Assembly (NCBI RefSeq): GCF_004320535.1
Contig: NZ_SIHY01000002.1
Coordinates: forward strand, 124,001 to 188,000
From: Arthrobacter sp. S41
Lineage (GTDB): Bacteria; Actinomycetota; Actinomycetes; Actinomycetales; Micrococcaceae
DNA length: 64,000 nt
Direction of reading: 5' to 3'
The notes below the pieces were generated by a model. The model worked only from the letters and a program-made list of their open reading frames with translations, was not told where the DNA came from and ran no database searches. A program made the translations under genes and the position numbers. Every line of letters begins with the position of its first letter. Position 1 is the stretch's first letter. This document shows positions 45,827 through 54,023 of this stretch, in pieces.

Positions 45827-45858
45827 AAGGGAGACCCATGAATATCCGGGTCTCCCTT
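45827..45858 (-). terminator. Stem-loop after the system 2 binding-protein gene
   Basis: Arms AAGGGAGACCC (45827-45837) and GGGTCTCCCTT (45848-45858) pair perfectly around ten bases, followed on the minus strand by TTGG. Like the stem at 39822 in system 1, it separates the binding-protein gene from the permeases and probably sets a higher level of binding protein. Confidence 0.7.
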
Positions 45859-45910
45859 GACATGCATTTCAGCGAATTTCAGACTTGACCAGTCCGAAAG
45901 CTGAAATTAC

Positions 45911-47542
45911 TTACTTACCAGTGATTTCGTTGTAGATTGGAACACCGTTCCAACCGAACTCAACGTTGGAAACATTAGTGCTCCATCCACCCTGAACTGC
46001 TTGGTACCACAGTGGGATGACAGGCATATCCTTGAACAGGATTTCCTGGGACTCGTTGAAGATCTTTGCACCCTCAGCTGGGTCAGTCGCCGCCAAGCCC
46101 TCAGAGAGCTTCTCGTCGAATTCCTTGCTGGAGTACTTGCCATCGTTCGAGCCTGCATCGGTACCAAATAGTGGGCCGAGGAAGTTGTAGAGCGATGGGT
46201 AGTCGGCCTGCCAGCCGGTGCGGAAGCTACCGGACATGTCGTAGGTCGTTACCTTGGCGCGCAGTTCCTTGAAGGAGCTGAAGGACTGGGCGGTTGCCTT
46301 GATACCAAGGTTGTTCTTGAGCTGGTTGACTACAGCTTCAACAAATTCCTTGTTACCGGCACCGTCAACGTTGTAGCCAACGCTGAATTCCTTGTCTGCA
46401 TCCCACTTGCTGATCTTGTCGGCTTCAGCCCAAAGCTTCTTGGCTTCGTCACCGTTGAATTCCAGCACGTCGCTGCCTGGCAGATCATCGCTGTAGCCTT
46501 CAAGCACAGGCGCGGTGAAGTCCTTAGCGATGGACTTGCCACCCTGGTAGACCTTGTCGATGATCAGCTGACGGTCAATTGCCTTGGAGATCGCGGCACG
46601 ACGCAGCTTACCTTCTTCATCTTCCTTGAAGTGATCAAGGTAGCTTGGGATGGTGATGGTTGCGTTACCTGCGTATGGCGAGTTGACTGAGTTTTCACCC
46701 AAGTCATCCTGGTAGGAAGCGAGCTGTCCTGGAGGAATCTGATCCAGTACGTCCAAGTTGTTGGACTGCAGATCCGAGTAGGCCGAGTCAGTGGACTGGT
46801 AGACCTTGAAATCAATGCCACCGTTTGCAGCCTTGCGAGGACCGTCATACTTCTCGTTGATGTCCATCTTCAGGTTGACGTCGTGGTTCCATTCGGTCAG
46901 CTTGTATGGACCGTTGCCGACTGGCTTTTCGCCGAAGGCCTTTGGATCCTTGAATGCTGCTTCTGGCAACGGCATGAAGGCGGTGTAGCCCAGACGCAGT
47001 GGGAAGTCAGATTCAGGCTGGGAAAGCTTGACGGTGAAGGTAGTGTCATCAACTACTTTCAGACCTTCCATCTTGTCTTCCTTGGACTTCTCAGCACTTA
47101 CCTTGTCGTAGCCCTTGATGGACTCGAAGAAGTAGGAGTTCAGCTGAGCGTTCTTGGCTGCGGCACCGAAGTTCCAAGCATCCACGAACGAAGCAGCAGT
47201 TACTGGAGAGCCGTCAGAGAAGGTCTGGCCAGACTTGATCTTGATGGTGTAGTTCTGGGAGTCCTTGGACTCAATGGACTCAGCGAGTTCATTGACAGGG
47301 GCACCCTTTGCGTCATAGCTGACCAAGCCCGTGAAGAGCAGGTCCATGACACGACCGCCACCAACTTCGTTGGTATTGGCAGGTAGAAGACCGTTCTGCG
47401 GCTCTGTGGTGTTAGCGGTGACGACGTATGAACCGTCCCCATCACCGCTGGCGGTGTCACTTGAACCGCCTCCACAAGCCGACAGGGTCAGTGCCAAGGC
47501 TGCTGAAAGAACGACAGCCTTAGATGCGTGCGAGTATCGCAT
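45911..47542 (-). CDS. Peptide ABC transporter substrate-binding lipoprotein (family 5), system 2
   Basis: About 543 residues from the ATG at 47542, with GAGGAG seven bases upstream; an ATG at 47560 has no site. The signal peptide ends in the lipobox LSAC. Family 5 marks are YTIKIKSGQTFSDGSPVTAA, YKLTEWNHDVNLKMDINEKY and AISKAIDRQLIIDKVYQGG. It resembles the classic oligopeptide-binding OppA/DppA proteins more than the system 1 protein does, so the two systems may take different peptides. Confidence 0.95.
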   Translation of the reverse strand: MRYSHASKAVVLSAALALTLSACGGGSSDTASGDGDGSYVVTANTTEPQNGLLPANTNEVGGGRVMDLLFTGLVSYDAKGAPVNELAESIESKDSQNYTIKIKSGQTFSDGSPVTAASFVDAWNFGAAAKNAQLNSYFFESIKGYDKVSAEKSKEDKMEGLKVVDDTTFTVKLSQPESDFPLRLGYTAFMPLPEAAFKDPKAFGEKPVGNGPYKLTEWNHDVNLKMDINEKYDGPRKAANGGIDFKVYQSTDSAYSDLQSNNLDVLDQIPPGQLASYQDDLGENSVNSPYAGNATITIPSYLDHFKEDEEGKLRRAAISKAIDRQLIIDKVYQGGKSIAKDFTAPVLEGYSDDLPGSDVLEFNGDEAKKLWAEADKISKWDADKEFSVGYNVDGAGNKEFVEAVVNQLKNNLGIKATAQSFSSFKELRAKVTTYDMSGSFRTGWQADYPSLYNFLGPLFGTDAGSNDGKYSSKEFDEKLSEGLAATDPAEGAKIFNESQEILFKDMPVIPLWYQAVQGGWSTNVSNVEFGWNGVPIYNEITGK

Positions 47543-47655
47543 CCTATTTCTCCTCAACATAAGGTTGCTGCTTCTGCATTTCGCAGAGCCGTGCGCGCAA
47601 GCGTGAGCTGTAGCACGTAGTGAATGAGATTACATCAAAAATTGCGAAACAACCA

Positions 47656-47667
47656 ATGAATATTCAT
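47656..47667. promoter_or_regulatory. Palindrome upstream of peptide system 2
   Basis: ATGAATATTCAT is a perfect 12-base palindrome, 114 bases upstream of the system 2 binding-protein start. A related ATATTC/GAATAT pair lies at 42033-42047, upstream of system 1. It could be a regulator site; no protein is known for it. Confidence 0.3.
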
Positions 47668-47738
47668 GAAAGCAATGCTTGAAATCGGTTTAGTCATTCC
47701 GTCAAAGATATTCTGTCCGGGTCAACATAACTTGAATG

Positions 47739-49040
47739 TCAAATAAAAATGTTCATCATTCCGGGGTCATGTAAAACTGATCCGACACCTGCGAGGAACT
47801 CGCTTGCTTCCTTGCCGTCAACCACCCTGTGATCAAAGGACAAAGCCAAAGTCATGGTATGGCGAAGCGCTACTTCGTCTTGGTATTCCCAAGGCCGACG
47901 CTTCACTTGGCCTAATGCCAAAATTCCAGCCTGCCCTGGGGGAAGAATTGGTGTTCCAGCGTCAACGCCGAACACTCCAACGTTGGTAATGGAGAAGGTG
48001 CCACCAGAAAGTTGAGCCGGAGACAATGTTCCGGACCGACCTTGATCGATGAGCTCACTCAGCCCGGTAGCCAATTGAACCAGCGGCATCGCCTGAGCCT
48101 CCTTGATTACCGGCACCAACAGGCCGCGGTCACTGGCGACAGCCATGCCAAGATTTACCGATCCGAATTCAACGATTTCATCAGCTTGTTCGTCCCACGT
48201 TGAGTTCAATGCCCGATAGGTCCCTAGCAAGCGAGTGACAACCAAGGCAGTGAGCGTAGTGATGTTGAGTTTGACGTCTTTCGTCAACCGGTGGGCCCGC
48301 ATATGTTCAACCAAAGCCAACGATTCGGTGACATCAATGGTCAGGAACTCCGTGGCATGCGGAGCAGTGAAGGCAGAACTCACCATGGCCTTAGCGGTAG
48401 CTCTACGCACTGCGGTGATTTTTACGTGCCTATCCCCCGCGTGCGCGTCCACCTTCGGTTGAGCAACCGAAGAATCACTGACCGAGCCAGAAGCATCAAT
48501 GGCCTGTTGAACATCACGCCGAAGCACCAGCCCATCTTCGCCGCTTCCAGCAAGCACCGAAATATCGACCCCGTGATCACGGGCAAGCTTTCGCACCGGG
48601 GGTGTACAACGAGTAACGGTGCGCTGATTACTCCCATGATCCACCACAACAGAAGTTGCCTGCCGAGAGTTACGGGTTTTGCGTTGCGGTCGAGCACCGG
48701 TAGCAGCGGGGGCACCATAACCCACAAGAGTCGGGGTGCGTTCGGCTCCGGAAGCATCTTGTGGTGATTGTTGTTGCGGTGAATCCTTAGCTGGTGCTTC
48801 GTCGCCAAAAGTCACTAGCGGGCCACCGACTTGAACAACTTCTCCTTGGGACGCATGAATCTGTTGGACCACTCCGGCAAACGGTGAAGGCAACTCCACC
48901 ACTGCTTTAGCGGTTTCCACCTCGGCAATGACCTGATTTAGGCTCACTTGCTCGCCGACCTTGATCTTCCAGTTCAAGACCTCGGATTCAGTCAGACCCT
49001 CTCCCAGATCTGGCAGTTTAAAAGTTTGATTGCTCATCAC
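47739..49040 (-). CDS. bkdC: Branched-chain 2-oxoacid dehydrogenase E2 (dihydrolipoyl acyltransferase)
   Basis: A 433-residue enzyme. The lipoyl domain (1-78) carries its lysine at 45 in VETAKAVVELPSPFAGV. A linker leads to a peripheral subunit-binding domain at about 145-180 (TPPVRKLARDHGVDISVLAG). The catalytic domain ends in LSFDHRVVDGKEASEFLAG, with His404 and Asp408. A GTG at 49040 and an ATG at 49037 can both start it. It is coupled to E1 beta by a short overlap. It transfers the acyl group to CoA; no E3 gene is present in the window. Confidence 0.94.
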   Translation of the reverse strand: MMSNQTFKLPDLGEGLTESEVLNWKIKVGEQVSLNQVIAEVETAKAVVELPSPFAGVVQQIHASQGEVVQVGGPLVTFGDEAPAKDSPQQQSPQDASGAERTPTLVGYGAPAATGARPQRKTRNSRQATSVVVDHGSNQRTVTRCTPPVRKLARDHGVDISVLAGSGEDGLVLRRDVQQAIDASGSVSDSSVAQPKVDAHAGDRHVKITAVRRATAKAMVSSAFTAPHATEFLTIDVTESLALVEHMRAHRLTKDVKLNITTLTALVVTRLLGTYRALNSTWDEQADEIVEFGSVNLGMAVASDRGLLVPVIKEAQAMPLVQLATGLSELIDQGRSGTLSPAQLSGGTFSITNVGVFGVDAGTPILPPGQAGILALGQVKRRPWEYQDEVALRHTMTLALSFDHRVVDGKEASEFLAGVGSVLHDPGMMNIFI

Positions 49041-50038
49041 TGGGCAGCTCCTTCGGTGGCTTCGTGGTGGGCCATGACCGCATCTACCGCGTGTAGCACT
49101 CGGTCTAGATCCGGCAAATGATGGCTCTCTAGTCGCGAGGGTGGATAGGGAACGTCAAATCCGGTCACACGCAAGGGCGCGTGCTCCAAGTAATCAAAAC
49201 AACGCTCGGTGATCTCGGCACAAATCTCGGCACCCAACCCCGCGGTCCGACTGGCCTCGTGAACCACAACCAGCTTTCCGGTGCGCTGGACCGACTGAGC
49301 GATGGTGTCGAAATCCAACGGATCTAAACTGCGCAGATCAATGACTTCTAGGCTGGTACCTTCGTCCTCGGCCGCTAGGGCAGCATCGATCAAGGTATAG
49401 GTGGTTGGCCCATAGCCGACCATCGTCACGTCATTTCCTTCTCGAACCACTCTTGCCTTAGGTGAAGAATCCGGCTCTGGCTCAATGAGTTCAGCGTCAG
49501 ACTTTTCGTGATAGCGGCGTTTAGGTTCAAAGAAGATCACCGGGTCATCGCAAGTGATGGCCTGGCGTAGCATTGTGTAGGCATCCTCCACACTGGAAGG
49601 TGCAAATACTCGCAGTCCCGCGGTGTGAGCAAAGTACGCTTCCGGTGATTCCGAGTGGTGCTCCGGAGATCCGATGCCACCACCGTAAGGAATACGGACA
49701 GTGACCGGCATTTTCACCCGTCCGCGTGAACGGTAATGCAGCTTAGCCAGCTGCGAAACCAACTGGTCAAAAGCCGGGTAAGTGAAGCCATCAAATTGGA
49801 TCTCCACCACCGGGCGGTAGCCACGGTAGGCCAGACCAATGGCAGTTCCGACAATTCCTGATTCGGCCAGCGGAGTGTCGACCACTCGGTGCTCACCAAA
49901 TTCGGACTTTAGCCCATCGGTGACACGAAAAACGCCCCCCAAGGTTCCGATGTCTTCACCGAGCAAGATAACTTTTTCATCTTCGCTGAGCGCATCGTGT
50001 AGCGACTTATTTAGCGCTTTGAGCATAGTTGTTGCCAT
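49037..50038 (-). CDS. bkdB: Branched-chain 2-oxoacid dehydrogenase E1 beta subunit
   Basis: A 333-residue transketolase-like protein. It starts MATTMLKALNKSLHDALSED, with LLGEDIGTLGGVFRVTDGL, PLAESGIVGTAIGLAYRGYR and RIPYGGGIGSPEHHSESPEA as family marks. Together with E1 alpha it decarboxylates branched-chain 2-oxoacids using thiamine diphosphate. It lies two bases after the E1 alpha stop and overlaps E2. The EHHSESPE segment is typical of the branched-chain rather than the acetoin or pyruvate class, though the latter cannot be ruled out. Confidence 0.94.
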   Translation of the reverse strand: MATTMLKALNKSLHDALSEDEKVILLGEDIGTLGGVFRVTDGLKSEFGEHRVVDTPLAESGIVGTAIGLAYRGYRPVVEIQFDGFTYPAFDQLVSQLAKLHYRSRGRVKMPVTVRIPYGGGIGSPEHHSESPEAYFAHTAGLRVFAPSSVEDAYTMLRQAITCDDPVIFFEPKRRYHEKSDAELIEPEPDSSPKARVVREGNDVTMVGYGPTTYTLIDAALAAEDEGTSLEVIDLRSLDPLDFDTIAQSVQRTGKLVVVHEASRTAGLGAEICAEITERCFDYLEHAPLRVTGFDVPYPPSRLESHHLPDLDRVLHAVDAVMAHHEATEGAAQ

Positions 50039-50040
50039 GA

Positions 50041-51156
50041 TTATTCACCACCTGAAAAGTCACCAAGATAATCCAAATATTCTTTAGCTGCCCGCTGCGT
50101 CGGTTCATGCTTCTCTGCATAAACATTGGAGAACAGCTCTTGGACCTTTGGATCTTCCATGGTGGTGATTGCGGCACGTAACTGAGCTGCCATGTCATCG
50201 GCGGCGTTCTGCGCACGCTGCTCATAAGACTGAACATCTGCACCCATTTCATGCAGGTACTTCACCAAGCGATCGATAGGATCCTTGGCTTTCCACTCTT
50301 CAAGCTGCTCGGTTTTACGGTATCGAGTTGGATCATCAGCGGTGGTGTGAGAACCCATTCGGTAGGTAACAGCCTCAATGAACGTTGGACCAAGTCCATG
50401 TCGGGCGTGGGCCAGAGCCGCCTTTGTTGCCGCATACACGGCCAGAATGTCATTGCCGTCCACCCGCCAGGTTTTTAGCCCGAAGCCATGGGCACGGTCA
50501 GCAATCTGGGTACGGCTTTGTAAGGCGACGGGCTCTGAGATGGCCCATTGGTTGTTCTGGCAGAAGAAGAGGACCGGCGCCTGGTAGCTGGCCGCAAAAA
50601 TCATCGCCTCATTAACGTCACCCTGACTGGTGGCGCCATCGCCAAAGTAAGCCACGGAAACTTGCTTGCCGCCATCAAACTTGATGCCCATCCCGTACCC
50701 AGCAGCGTGTAGCGCCTGGGAACCTATGACAATCTGTTGGCAAGCAATATTTACTTCGTTCGGATCCCAGCCACTGGCTTGGGCTCCGCGCCAAACGCTT
50801 AGTAGGTCTTCTGCTTTCACTCCCCTAGCCCACGCGACTCCGTGTTCGCGGTACGAGGGAAAGATAAAGTCGTCGTCTTCGGTGGCGCGCACCGAACCAA
50901 TTTGTGCGGCTTCTTGGCCGAGCAACGGAGCCCACAGGCCCAGTTGACCTTGGCGTTGCAGGGCGGTGGCCTCATTGTCCATCCGTCGCAGCACCACCAT
51001 GTCGCGCAAGAAATCGGCAAGGTCCGCTTCTTTGAGGTCCTTGAGGTGGTGGTCTAGTTCTTCGTCCGGAATTCGTTTCCCGTCGACGTTCAGCAGCTGA
51101 TGCGTTGGTAGGCATCCGGCGGCTACGTCCATGTGCTGTGTGGACACGATCGGCAT
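50041..51156 (-). CDS. bkdA: Branched-chain 2-oxoacid dehydrogenase E1 alpha subunit
   Basis: About 371 residues from the ATG at 51156; a GTG at 51168 in frame is an alternative, and no clean ribosome site decides. The thiamine diphosphate motif is GDGATSQGDVNEAMIFAASY with FFCQNNQWAIS about 10 residues on. YRMGSHTTADDPTRYR is the loop with the phosphorylatable-serine region of the eukaryotic enzyme. It is the first gene of the three-gene operon, divergent from the broken Lrp-type regulator. The operon feeds branched acyl-CoA into fatty acids or into breakdown. Confidence 0.94.
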   Translation of the reverse strand: MPIVSTQHMDVAAGCLPTHQLLNVDGKRIPDEELDHHLKDLKEADLADFLRDMVVLRRMDNEATALQRQGQLGLWAPLLGQEAAQIGSVRATEDDDFIFPSYREHGVAWARGVKAEDLLSVWRGAQASGWDPNEVNIACQQIVIGSQALHAAGYGMGIKFDGGKQVSVAYFGDGATSQGDVNEAMIFAASYQAPVLFFCQNNQWAISEPVALQSRTQIADRAHGFGLKTWRVDGNDILAVYAATKAALAHARHGLGPTFIEAVTYRMGSHTTADDPTRYRKTEQLEEWKAKDPIDRLVKYLHEMGADVQSYEQRAQNAADDMAAQLRAAITTMEDPKVQELFSNVYAEKHEPTQRAAKEYLDYLGDFSGGE

Positions 51157-51305
51157 CCTTACTTTCACGTAGTCGTTGGCGAGATTCCTGGTCGAACCCC
51201 GCTAAATGTGATGCTACTCACGTAACGCAAGACGCACAATGTTCAGCGGAAAATTAGCGCAAAACGCCCTATTTATCCTTCCTTTACGGTGCTAACGTGC
51301 TCATT

Positions 51306-51781
51306 ATGCACCTCTTGGACGTGACAGATCGACGAATCCTACTGGCGCTAGCCACTGCCAAAAACGAACCTGTTCGGCCATCGCTACGGCTTTGAACCTC
51401 GGACGTAATACGGTGCAGACTCGAATGACCAGACTTGAAAATGAAGTCCTGGATAATCCGGACCGTCGCATCCCTCCGGCCGCATTGGGCTACGGACTAC
51501 TCTCCTTCATTGAATTACATGTGGACCAGAGATATCTTGAGGAAATCACCGCTAAGTTAGCCACCATCCCTGAAGTGCTAGAAGCACACGGACTCACCGG
51601 TAATGCCGACATCTTGGTACGAGTGGCAGCCAAGGATGCAGAACAACTTTTTAGGGTCCACGGCCAGCTACTACATATTGATGGGGTCAATCGCGCTGAC
51701 TCAGCATTGTCCATGGCGCAGCTGGTCCCGTACCGAACCACCGCACTGCTACGACATTCGCTGCAAACCAGCAGCCAGTGA
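51306..51781 (+). pseudogene. Lrp/AsnC-family regulator of the bkd operon, frameshifted
   Basis: From the ATG at 51306 the first frame reads MHLLDVTDRRILLALATAKN and goes on to EPVR, then stops at 51393. The rest of the helix-turn-helix continues in another frame from about 51374: SAIATALNLGRNTVQTRMTR, followed by the RAM ligand domain (FIELHVDQRYLEEITAKLAT, HGLTGNADILVRVAAKD) to the stop at 51781. Adding one base near 51372-51376 would restore one protein of about 158 residues. The break lies in the first part of the DNA-binding helix pair, so a downstream start (TTG 51392) would give only a damaged domain. It is divergent from the bkd operon, the usual target of BkdR-type Lrp proteins. A sequencing error is an equal possibility. 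Confidence 0.85.
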
Positions 51782-51792
51782 TACCACACAAA

Positions 51793-51840
51793 AAGTTCTG
51801 GGGATCAACCATTGGTGGTTAATCCCCAGAACTGTGTTTT
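51793..51840. terminator. Bidirectional terminator between the Lrp and symporter genes
   Basis: AGTTCTGGGGAT (51794-51805) pairs perfectly with ATCCCCAGAACT (51822-51833), with an inner AACC/GGTT. Four A's precede it and GTGTTTT follows, so both strands have a U-run. It sits between two genes that converge. Confidence 0.9.
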
Positions 51841-51857
51841 ACCTACGTGTTATTTGT

Positions 51858-53483
51858 TTAGTGATCGACGGCCTTTTCAGCGCCCACACCGGTCAGCGAA
51901 CGAACTTCCATTTCAGCTGCCTTAGTTGGATCCTCGATCCTCTTATCGGTAACCGATCCCAACCAGCCCAGCAAGAAGGCCAACGGAATGGAAACGATGC
52001 CCGGGTTAGCCAGCGGGAAGATGGACATGTCGATGCTTGGGATCATCGAGGTTTCTGCCCCGGAGAAGACCGGGGAGAAAATGATCAGCAACAGGGCCGA
52101 ACCCAGACCACCGTACATAGACCAAACTGCGCCGCGGGTTTTGAATCCCTTCCAGAACAGCGAGTACAGGATGGTTGGCAGGTTAGCCGAGGCAGCGACC
52201 GCGAAGGCCAAAGCTACCAAGAAGGCCACGTTCTGCCCCTGAGCACCGATACCGCCAGCGATAGCAAAGACGCCGATAACTAGCACGGTTCGTCGAGCTA
52301 CTTTCATTTCCTTCTCTGGGGTAGTCCTGCCCTTAGCGATCACCGAAGCGTAAACGTCGTGAGCAAAGGAAGCAGCTGCAGTAATGGTCAAACCTGCCAC
52401 CACAGCCAGAATAGTTGCGAAGGCGACGGCCGAGATCAGACCCAGCAGAACCGTTCCGCCCAGTTCGTAAGCCAGCAGCGGCGCTGCCGAGTTCACGCCA
52501 CCTGGGGCGGCCTTGATCCGGTCTGGACCAATCAGTGCGCCGGCACCAAAGCCAAGAACCAGGGTGAACAGGTAGAAAGCACCAATCAACCAGATGGCCC
52601 AGACAACCGACTTACGTGCTTCCTTCGCGGTTGGCACGGTGTAGAAACGCATCAGCACGTGTGGAAGGCCAGCGGTACCAAGCACCAGGGCCAACGCCAA
52701 GGAGATGAAGTCCAACTTGGAAGTTTCACTCTTGCCATACTGCATACCCGGGTTCAGGATCTCTGGGTTGCCAGCCACTTCGGCGGCCTTGCCCAGCAGT
52801 TCCGAGAAGTTGAAACCGAAATTAGCCAGGGTCCAGACGGTCATGATCAACGCGCCAGCGATCAGCAGGCAGGCCTTGATGATCTGCACCCAGGTGGTGC
52901 CCTTCATGCCACCGACCAGTACGTAGAGAATCATCAGCGCACCAACGATGACAATCACCAGTGACTGACCAAGCTTCTGATCAATACCCAACAGCAACGA
53001 AACCAGCGCGCCTGCGCCAGCCATCTGTGCCAGCAGGTAGAACACACAAACTGCCAGGGTGGAGATTGCGGCAGCAATGCGAACCGGACGCTGCTTGAGG
53101 CGGAAGGAAAGTACGTCCGCCATGGTGAACTTACCGGTGTTTCGCAACAGCTCGGCAACGAGCAGCAGCGCGACAAGCCAGGCGACCAAGAAGCCAATGG
53201 AGTACAGGAAGCCGTCGTAGCCGTTGATGGCGATGGCTCCGACAATGCCCAAGAAGGACGCCGCCGAGAGGTAGTCACCGGCAATAGCTGTACCGTTCTG
53301 CGTTCCTGTAAAGGAACGGCCACCGGCATAGTAGTCCGCGGCGGTCTTGTTGTTTTTGGATGCTCGCAGAACGATCACCAAGGTAATGCCAACAAAGGCA
53401 ATGAAGATGCCGATATTAACCAGTGGGTTACCCACCTTGGTTGATGCGGCCGCACCTTGAGCAAGGAGTGTTAGTGACTGCAT
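51858..53483 (-). CDS. actP: Cation/acetate symporter (SSS family), copy 1
   Basis: A 541-residue sodium/solute symporter with about 13 helices. Family marks are YYAGGRSFTGTQNGTAIAGD, AASFLGIVGAIAINGYDGFL, VGGMKGTTWVQIIKACLLI and GLPHVLMRFYTVPTAKEARK. The length and sequence fit ActP/MctC, which take up acetate, propionate or pyruvate. Its start touches the stop of a YjcH-like gene, its usual partner. The pair is divergent from the LytS/LytTR genes across 195 bases that contain three direct repeats. Confidence 0.93.
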   Translation of the reverse strand: MQSLTLLAQGAAASTKVGNPLVNIGIFIAFVGITLVIVLRASKNNKTAADYYAGGRSFTGTQNGTAIAGDYLSAASFLGIVGAIAINGYDGFLYSIGFLVAWLVALLLVAELLRNTGKFTMADVLSFRLKQRPVRIAAAISTLAVCVFYLLAQMAGAGALVSLLLGIDQKLGQSLVIVIVGALMILYVLVGGMKGTTWVQIIKACLLIAGALIMTVWTLANFGFNFSELLGKAAEVAGNPEILNPGMQYGKSETSKLDFISLALALVLGTAGLPHVLMRFYTVPTAKEARKSVVWAIWLIGAFYLFTLVLGFGAGALIGPDRIKAAPGGVNSAAPLLAYELGGTVLLGLISAVAFATILAVVAGLTITAAASFAHDVYASVIAKGRTTPEKEMKVARRTVLVIGVFAIAGGIGAQGQNVAFLVALAFAVAASANLPTILYSLFWKGFKTRGAVWSMYGGLGSALLLIIFSPVFSGAETSMIPSIDMSIFPLANPGIVSIPLAFLLGWLGSVTDKRIEDPTKAAEMEVRSLTGVGAEKAVDH

Positions 53484-53828
53484 TTATTTCACTCCTTTAT
53501 CTTCTAGGCGTTCGCGAATGCGCGTGGCCTGCGGGTCGATCTTCTTATTGGCGTAGCTGACATAGGCTGCCGTGATGATGAAGGTCGAAACAAACTGCAA
53601 GAGCCCAAGGAGAATGCCGAGGTTGACGTTGCCCCAAACCTTGATTGACATGAAGTCGTGGAAATAGTCAGCTAGCAGTACGTAGGCGAAATACCAGACG
53701 AGGAAGAAGATCGCCATGGGGAATACGAAGCTACGGTGAGTTTTGCGTAGTTCCTGAAATTCCTCAGATTGACTCTCCTTGACGAAATCGACGTCGCCAG
53801 TGACGTCGGGTTCCGGGTTGGCACTCAT
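53484..53828 (-). CDS. DUF485 (YjcH-like) membrane protein, partner of the symporter
   Basis: About 114 residues from the ATG at 53828, with AAGGAGG upstream; the frame opens at 53888. Two helices lie at about 36-60 (FVFPMAIFFLVWYFAYVLLA) and 75-98. Before them EEFQELRKTHRSFVFP is the DUF485 signature. Genes of this family nearly always sit next to acetate symporters; a role in assembly or coupling is supposed. Translated first, it directly precedes the symporter. Confidence 0.92.
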   Translation of the reverse strand: MSANPEPDVTGDVDFVKESQSEEFQELRKTHRSFVFPMAIFFLVWYFAYVLLADYFHDFMSIKVWGNVNLGILLGLLQFVSTFIITAAYVSYANKKIDPQATRIRERLEDKGVK

Positions 53829-53940
53829 TGAGGCCCTCCTTGAGCGAGTTAGAGATGCGGGCGAGCTCACATCGAAAGTGTGACTCAATTCACTATTAGT
53901 GATGATTCCTCGCGCTACTAGGGAAATTCGAGGGAGCGTG

Positions 53941-53991
53941 GCTCAACGGGCTGTTTTATGCGCTCAACGGCACGCACCATCGCGCTCAACG
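53941..53991. promoter_or_regulatory. Three direct repeats in the symporter/two-component divergent promoter region
   Basis: GCTCAACG occurs at 53941-53948, 53962-53969 and 53984-53991, with starts 21 and 22 bases apart, about two DNA turns. LytTR-domain regulators are known to bind pairs of about 9-base direct repeats with 12-13 bases between, the same period. The complement CGTTGAGC also shares the central GTT of LytTR sites. It is a likely binding site for the response regulator at 55252. Confidence 0.6.
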
Positions 53992-54023
53992 CACAGGGTC
54001 TTGAAGGCCTTTAGGATGAGAAC

